Assembly: GCA_963545585.1 (NCBI GenBank) | Contig: CAUUKX010000020.1 | Span: forward strand, 1-26,707 | Origin: W11650 sp963545585 | GTDB taxonomy: Bacteria; Bacillota; Clostridia; Lachnospirales; Vallitaleaceae | Length of the DNA: 26,707 bases | Direction of reading: 5' to 3' | Shown: positions 22,775-26,707 of the stretch, in pieces | Layout of the letters: each line of letters starts with the position of its first letter | Position numbering within the stretch: the first letter of the stretch is position 1 | Notes under the pieces: generated by a model | Databases searched by the model: none | Told to the model about the DNA's origin: nothing | The model's input: only the letters and a program-made list of their open reading frames with translations | Translations under genes and position numbers: made by a program

Positions 22775-24124
22775 TCAGCATTCAGGCTGACCGCCGCCAG
22801 CTTTAATCGCTACATAAACCGATGCAGAAAAACGCCCGTTCCTCGCTTCAAATTCCGCCATGCCCTGATGCTTCTGCACAAAATACTGAATGCTGGCTAT
22901 GCCATTGCCGCTGTCATCTGTATTTTTGGAAGACAAAAATCGCTCACCCTGCCGCCGAATCGTATCTTCCTGATAAAGGTTCTCCACAATAATGCCAAAC
23001 GAACCGCCCTTAACCAATAGTTTCACCGTAATCTGCCGTTCTCCTGCCGTTATCCGCTTACTGCCCTCCACTGCATTTTCTAACAGATTCCCCAAAAGAA
23101 CCCATAAATCTGCGTCCGATAACGGCAAAACCGCCGGAACACAGGCCGAAATATTAATTTCAATTTGCTCCCGCCTGGCATATTCATAATAATACGATAA
23201 AATCATGTTGACCGTTGAATTTTCACAAAAAGCCAAAACTTGCTCAAAGTCGCAGCTTTTAACGCTTTCCTCCACATAACGAGCCAGTTCAGCATAATTT
23301 TTCTGTACTAAATACGCTTGAATTGCCGTAAAATGATGCTTGACATCATGCCTGGCTCGTCTGGCCTCGGCAATTTTTTCCGATAAGGCCAAAAACTGCT
23401 GCTTGGAAATGGCCAGCAGCATTTCCTGCGAATGCTGCTGCTCCTTTAAATCATCCATTCGCTTGCGGTTATCCGTCATTTTTTTAAATAAAATACACAA
23501 TATCAGCGTCTGCAAAAATCCAATCAGCCGAACGGACAGCAAAGCTCCTGGCGACATCCCCATCCGGTGTTCCCATGTCATACCTCTGACCGTAGCAAGG
23601 ATTCCCAAATAAACCGGCAGCATAACCAAAGTAAAAAAGCGAGTATATTCCTCCGACTCTTCCATCAAAGGCATAATAAATTTTTTCAAAAAATAAAAAC
23701 TCAGCCAAGCATAAGGCGGCATGAAAGCAAGGAGCGCCAACACAAAAATCAGTTGAGGAATCGGTAGCGCTATTCGTTCTTCCAAAAAAGCAGCCACCGC
23801 CAGCGGGACAGCACCAAAACTGGTACTGATCAGCCAGACAAGGATGTGATGCGACAGCTTTTCTTTAATCACAATACAGGAAAGCAAAAAATAAACCAGA
23901 TAAAAGCCGCTCCGAAAAAAATCGGCATTTCCTATGCCCAGCCAGCTGCCATACTCTACAATTTGCCGATAGCTCCATGTTTCCAATAAAATTAGGGCTA
24001 AAAAAATAAATCCCAGTGTCCTTATCCGAATCCGCAGTTTATTCAAAAACGGATAGTAGCGCAGGGCGGCAAAAGGCACAATTCCCAGTGCCATCGCCAA
24101 AAAAGTCAGAGCATAGATTAGCAT
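22775..24124 (-). CDS. GHKL-type sensor histidine kinase (AgrC/LytS-like)
   Basis: A 449-aa membrane sensor. About six to seven hydrophobic helices occupy residues 1-215, followed by a coiled-coil linker at 217-255. The phospho-accepting histidine is H259 in RRARHDVKHHFTAIQ. The GHKL ATPase domain has its N-box in LLGNLLENAVEGS (345-355) and its G-box in DSGNGIASIQYFVQKHQG (404-421). The frame opens at 24139, but the ATG at 24124 is best placed after GGGAGG and overlaps the regulator gene by 7 bases (translational coupling). The architecture fits peptide-sensing kinases of Firmicutes, but no AgrB/AgrD or peptide gene is visible nearby. The signal is unknown. Confidence 0.9.
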   Translation of the reverse strand: MLIYALTFLAMALGIVPFAALRYYPFLNKLRIRIRTLGFIFLALILLETWSYRQIVEYGSWLGIGNADFFRSGFYLVYFLLSCIVIKEKLSHHILVWLISTSFGAVPLAVAAFLEERIALPIPQLIFVLALLAFMPPYAWLSFYFLKKFIMPLMEESEEYTRFFTLVMLPVYLGILATVRGMTWEHRMGMSPGALLSVRLIGFLQTLILCILFKKMTDNRKRMDDLKEQQHSQEMLLAISKQQFLALSEKIAEARRARHDVKHHFTAIQAYLVQKNYAELARYVEESVKSCDFEQVLAFCENSTVNMILSYYYEYARREQIEINISACVPAVLPLSDADLWVLLGNLLENAVEGSKRITAGERQITVKLLVKGGSFGIIVENLYQEDTIRRQGERFLSSKNTDDSGNGIASIQYFVQKHQGMAEFEARNGRFSASVYVAIKAGGGQPEC

Positions 24125-24846
24125 TTGCATTCCTCCCACATTTTATCCATAAAATAGTGATAATACACCTCTTTCAGCTCCTTACGTCCCTCCCGCCGCA
24201 GCAAAATCCGCTTTCCGTCCGTCATCACAAACGAATCATCCTCCACCCGCACCACCGCCTCCAGATGAACTATCGAATAGCGGTGGCAGCGCAGGAAGTT
24301 ACCGAACTGCAAGCGTTCCATCGCCGCCAAAATGGAGCAGCGCACCGGAATTGCTTCTTTCCGGCAATAAATCATGATTCCGTTGCGAATGCTTTCAATA
24401 TATAAAATCTGACTTTTAGGAACTGAAATTTCTTTGCTGCCATTGGGAAAGACAATCATACTTTCTTCTTTTGCAAAAAAATCTCGCAGCCGATGCATTG
24501 CCTCGTCCATTTTTTCCTCTGTCAAAGGCTTAATTAAATAATGTGTCGCCTCGACTGCAAAGCCGTCAGCTAAGTGCTCGGCACTGGTAGTCGTAAAAAA
24601 CAAACGCACTTCCTCGTCCTTTTGCCGAATGGCTTTCGCTGTTTCCACCCCATTGATACCATCCATATAAATATCCAAAAACACGGCAGAAAACTTCCCC
24701 TTTTGAAATTCCTTTAAAAAATCTTCTCCACCGGTAAAACACTGAACATGAATTGTCCGATGATACTTTTCTCTATACGCCCTAACCAGTTTCAAAAAAA
24801 ACTCCAAGTCTGTTTTGTTATCATCCACTACTGCAATCTTCATCAT
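24118..24846 (-). CDS. LytTR-family response regulator (AgrA-like)
   Basis: A 242-aa regulator. The receiver domain (1-120) has acidic D8/D9, phospho-acceptor D58 in AVFLDIYMDGINGVE, T87 and K106 in YLIKPL. A LytTR DNA-binding domain follows (about 130-235), with ILYIESIRNGIMIYCRKE and FLRCHRYSIVHLEAV as characteristic blocks. The start is ATG 24846 or ATG 24843; the second is slightly better spaced from AAGGGG. First gene of the kinase-regulator operon. Proteins of this type bind two direct repeats about 20-21 bp apart; such a pair is present at 25200-25228 upstream of the plus-strand genes. Confidence 0.93.
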   Translation of the reverse strand: MMKIAVVDDNKTDLEFFLKLVRAYREKYHRTIHVQCFTGGEDFLKEFQKGKFSAVFLDIYMDGINGVETAKAIRQKDEEVRLFFTTTSAEHLADGFAVEATHYLIKPLTEEKMDEAMHRLRDFFAKEESMIVFPNGSKEISVPKSQILYIESIRNGIMIYCRKEAIPVRCSILAAMERLQFGNFLRCHRYSIVHLEAVVRVEDDSFVMTDGKRILLRREGRKELKEVYYHYFMDKMWEECKC

Positions 24847-24900
24847 CTACCCCTTATTTTTCCGGTTTCCATGTGGGTATCATCCGTTTTCAATCATTCA

Positions 24901-25082
24901 CTCAACTTTCCCTTATGCTTATAAAAATTAAGACAATTTTTTTATGGCCGGTTGCCCATCTGGGGAACAGCGCATACCGTTTCAACCAAGCACAACACCC
25001 GCCCGGGCAGAAGTGCGCAGCATTTCGATCAGGGTAAGATTGCCTGCCGCTTTCAACTGGAGAAAACTGGAGAAAAGTTGAG
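24901..25082. repeat. GC-rich palindromic repeat, copy B, with terminal inverted repeats
   Basis: The ends are CTCAACTTTCCC (24901-24912) and GGAGAAAAGTTGAG (25069-25082), an imperfect inverted pair. Inside is a clear core (24997-25034, minus strand CCCTGATCGAAATGC then TTCTGCCCGGGCGGG) and a diverged core (24949-24990). The end sequence and cores match copies A and C. At about 182 bp with terminal inverted repeats and no coding capacity, it fits a miniature inverted-repeat element. Confidence 0.75.
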
Positions 25083-25199
25083 CAATTCAACAAACCACAA
25101 GTAAAAAGGCTATCAAAACGGGTGTAAAAAAATAGTAGCCTTTAATTTTCTTTGAAATTATCCCAGCATATTATATCATAGGTTTATCTTTAAAAAAAT

Positions 25200-25228
25200 A
25201 CAATTCAGCACAAAAAAAGACAATCCGG
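25200..25228. promoter_or_regulatory. Candidate LytTR-regulator binding site (direct repeat)
   Basis: ACAATTCAG (25200-25208) and ACAATCCGG (25220-25228) are direct repeats with a 20-base period; the similarity continues through GCACAA in both. LytTR-type regulators such as ComE and AgrA bind direct repeats with about a 21-bp period, and ComE-type boxes resemble ACAnTTCAG (from memory of the family). The site ends 10 bases before the -35 box of the next gene. Confidence 0.5.
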
Positions 25229-25238
25229 CACAAGTCTA

Positions 25239-25267
25239 TTGCAAAATCAGCAGGACAGCTTTAAAAT
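25239..25267 (+). promoter_or_regulatory. Promoter of the 127-aa gene
   Basis: TTGCAA (25239-25244), a 17-base spacer and TAAAAT (25262-25267), about 35 bases before the start codon. The -35 box is imperfect, as expected for an activator-dependent promoter. Confidence 0.65.
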
Positions 25268-25302
25268 TACTTCGATATAACGAAAGAAAGGAGGGAAATA
25301 AA

Positions 25303-25686
25303 ATGTTAGGGATTAAAGTTAAAAATGTAACATTCAGCAAAGAATATTCGGAGGCAGAGCTTTACGAGGCGATTAAGGATCATCCTTTTACCGCCGGAAA
25401 ACCGGAATTGACCAAGCATGGCATGGCGACAATCATCGTTTTTCCGCCGCTTGACCGGCAAAATCAAGTATGGATTATGAAAGCCGGTTTTAAGGAACGT
25501 TCCGCTAAGTTTTCCATTCAAAAAAGCAACCAGCAAGCCGGCATGGGCAACATGGCAGGCAACATGGTGATAAACGAATTAACCGGCGGACTTTTCGGCC
25601 TGTTCAGTGCCGTTGGCAAAAATGTAAAGAAATGCGAGCAATTAGTTGAAGACACTGCCAAAGAACTGACAGCTATGAATCTGTAG
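25303..25686 (+). CDS. Unrecognised 127-aa protein, possible LytTR target
   Basis: I do not recognise this family. The protein has no signal peptide. The first 75 residues look like a small alpha/beta domain (MLGIKVKNVTFSKEYSEAEL, then ATIIVFPPL and VWIMKAGFKER). A Gly/Met/Asn-rich stretch at 78-108 (QQAGMGNMAGNMVINELTGG onward) could be a weakly hydrophobic or membrane-associating segment. The end is helical and charged. The ATG follows AAAGGAGGG. Upstream are a promoter and a candidate LytTR site; 127 bases downstream is a lipoprotein gene. A role in a cell-envelope response is possible but not shown. Confidence 0.8.
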   Translation: MLGIKVKNVTFSKEYSEAELYEAIKDHPFTAGKPELTKHGMATIIVFPPLDRQNQVWIMKAGFKERSAKFSIQKSNQQAGMGNMAGNMVINELTGGLFGLFSAVGKNVKKCEQLVEDTAKELTAMNL

Positions 25687-25708
25687 ATTATTTTATCTTT
25701 TGTTTTGT

Positions 25709-25737
25709 TTTACTTTGCCTGTCTATGTCCTTATATC
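25709..25737 (+). promoter_or_regulatory. Candidate promoter of the lipoprotein gene
   Basis: TTTACT (25709-25714), a 17-base spacer and TATATC (25732-25737), about 75 bases before the lipoprotein start. The gene could also be transcribed from the promoter at 25239-25267. Confidence 0.4.
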
Positions 25738-25813
25738 CTAAAACTCAAAGTATCAAGACAAAAGAGGAAACAAATGTAATTTTATTAATTTATTAAATTA
25801 AAAGGAGATAAAA

Positions 25814-26341
25814 ATGAAAAGTTTAAAAGTAGTAGCATTATTTCTTGCTGTTATCATGATGAGTACCGGTCTTTCCGCTTGCGGCGGCGATAAAAAAGAA
25901 AGCAAACCGACCACGCAAAGCAAACCCGCCGATACAAACAAAAAGGAAGAAAAAGCAGCAATGCCGGCTGAAAGTGCTGAAGAGCCAAGTACTGCTGATA
26001 AATTAAAATCAGTCTTATCCATTGGCTATGCCGGTGGTGACAATCATGGTACTACCATTTATTGGGCAACCGATGCGGATGTTAGTTTTGGAGTTTTGCT
26101 TGCGGTTTCCGCTGACAAGTCACAAAAAGCTTCTTTTGTCGGCTATATCCACGAAGATGGTACTAAGCTGACGATTACTGATGACAAGACCGGCAATGCA
26201 AGGACTGTCGATGTTCAACCAATCGAAGCGGATGGGCAAGCAGGCATTCAAATGACGGATGAAGACGGAGATGTCACCGCTTTATTCTCAGTTCCGGTTG
26301 ATGCAGTTATTGATGCTATGCTCGAAGCGGAGGCAAATTAA
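25814..26341 (+). CDS. Putative lipoprotein of unknown function
   Basis: A 175-aa secreted, lipid-anchored protein. The signal peptide MKSLKVVALFLAVIMMSTG ends in the lipobox LSAC, with C23 as the lipidated residue. A Lys/Glu/Pro/Ala-rich linker (about 26-62) leads to a small folded domain (about 63-175) containing SIGYAGGDNHGTTIYWATD and ASFVGYIHEDGTKLTITDDKTG, which looks like a beta-strand-rich domain I cannot assign. The ATG follows AAAAGGAGATAAAA. It shares direction with the 127-aa gene, and a good terminator follows at 26459-26487. Confidence 0.85.
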   Translation: MKSLKVVALFLAVIMMSTGLSACGGDKKESKPTTQSKPADTNKKEEKAAMPAESAEEPSTADKLKSVLSIGYAGGDNHGTTIYWATDADVSFGVLLAVSADKSQKASFVGYIHEDGTKLTITDDKTGNARTVDVQPIEADGQAGIQMTDEDGDVTALFSVPVDAVIDAMLEAEAN

Positions 26342-26359
26342 ATTCTCTTGCCAGTGAAC

Positions 26360-26383
26360 GCAATGCAATTGTATTTGCATTGC
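26360..26383. other. Short hairpin after the lipoprotein gene
   Basis: GCAATGCAA (26360-26368) and TTGCATTGC (26375-26383) form a perfect 9-bp stem with a 6-base loop. No U-tract follows, so it is not a typical terminator. A 9-codon frame with a GAGGGAG site follows at 26413 (MRPKDSLPD), likely chance. Confidence 0.5.
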
Positions 26384-26458
26384 AAAAGTCTATATGAAGT
26401 TTGAGGGAGATTATGCGACCGAAAGATTCTTTACCGGATTAGCGGTCGCTGCTGCGCT

Positions 26459-26487
26459 AAAGTGTTCGGTTTTGTTCCGAACACTTT
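26459..26487 (+). terminator. Terminator of the lipoprotein transcription unit
   Basis: AAAGTGTTCGG (26459-26469) and CCGAACACTTT (26477-26487) form a perfect 11-bp stem with a 7-base loop, followed by ATTCTTTT. Confidence 0.85.
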
Positions 26488-26518
26488 ATTCTTTTGCACC
26501 GTCCTTAAACATTGCTGA

Positions 26519-26707
26519 CTCAACTTTCCCCTGATCGAAGTGCTGCGCACTTCTGCCCGGGTGGGCGACCTACCATAGTCTTTTTTGACTCTATCCCGCT
26601 CGGAGAGCGGGTGCCCTGATCGAAACGCTTTGCGTTTCTGCCCGGGCGGGCGGTCTGCATGGACTCACTCTCGCAATTTGCTTCGCAAATCGCATTCCGT
26701 TCCTGCC
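26519..26707. repeat. GC-rich palindromic repeat, copy C (runs off the window)
   Basis: It starts with CTCAACTTTCCCC (26519-26531), like copies A and B. Two cores follow (26530-26571 and 26614-26653), each a hairpin such as GAAACGCTTTGCGTTTC followed by TGCCCGGG and GGGCG. Between them is a 7-bp stem CCCGCTC-GGA-GAGCGGG (26595-26611). ATTTGCTTCGCAAAT (26676-26690) is another perfect hairpin near the edge. The right end is not in the window. Confidence 0.7.

Larger units (their letters stand above)
24847..25302. other. Divergent intergenic region between regulator gene and 127-aa gene
   Basis: Contents in order: the regulator ribosome binding site, a palindromic repeat element (24901-25082), a weak hairpin AAAGGCTA/TAGCCTTT (25105-25112, 25136-25143), a direct repeat (25200-25228) and a promoter (25239-25267). 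The regulator operon has no obvious separate promoter outside the repeat element, so the element might contribute one. Confidence 0.6.

Noticed and set aside
26413..26442. A 9-codon leader peptide with a ribosome-binding-like sequence
   Set aside because: There is no downstream gene in range and a terminator follows, so chance is more likely.

Overview
The window looks like chromosomal DNA from an anaerobic Gram-positive Firmicute, most likely a gut-type Clostridia/Lachnospiraceae relative. This rests on AGGAGG-type ribosome binding sites at almost every start, Gram-positive lipoprotein signals, a BMP-type nucleoside ABC transporter, a GHKL kinase with a LytTR regulator, an Rpn-type nuclease relic and a pectin-catabolism gene (kduI). 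I see no rRNA, tRNA, CRISPR array or complete insertion sequence. No taxon can be named with certainty from the sequence alone.

Region 1 (about 341-12823) is one functional block. A long minus-strand operon starts at a strong promoter near 10741-10713. It runs: BMP substrate-binding lipoprotein, a terminator-like hairpin, two-domain ABC ATPase, two permeases, nucleoside hydrolase, M20 amidohydrolase, GATase1-like protein, PfkB sugar kinase, second M20 amidohydrolase. A gene on the plus strand reads away from it and encodes a LacI-type DNA-binding and sugar-sensing protein fused to a complete PfkB kinase. Together they suggest import of a nucleoside, cleavage to base and ribose, phosphorylation of the ribose and hydrolysis of an amide bond. 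The amide step hints at modified or acylated nucleosides, which is inference. The regulator-kinase fusion is the most striking single gene.

Region 2 (12817-19839) is a mixed set on the minus strand: a MATE exporter, a decayed Rpn nuclease gene, about 600 bp of hairpin-rich DNA without a convincing gene, a TSUP anion transporter with a 3-hydroxyacyl-CoA-dehydrogenase-type oxidoreductase, tandem terminator-like repeats, a MerR regulator and an MFS transporter.

Region 3 (19930-22755) holds kduI with a co-transcribed discoidin-like protein, then a YoeB toxin/RelB-type antitoxin pair. A 136-bp duplicated piece of the antitoxin gene lies upstream of the pair.

Region 4 (22775-26707) holds a LytTR response regulator and GHKL histidine kinase on the minus strand, with no pheromone gene in view. 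Two plus-strand genes follow, an unrecognised 127-aa protein and a lipoprotein. Just upstream of the first one's promoter is a 20-bp-period direct repeat that resembles LytTR-regulator boxes, so these genes may be targets of the two-component system. Copies of a GC-rich palindromic repeat with CTCAACTTTCCC-like ends lie at 5702-5786, 24901-25082 and 26519 to the window edge.
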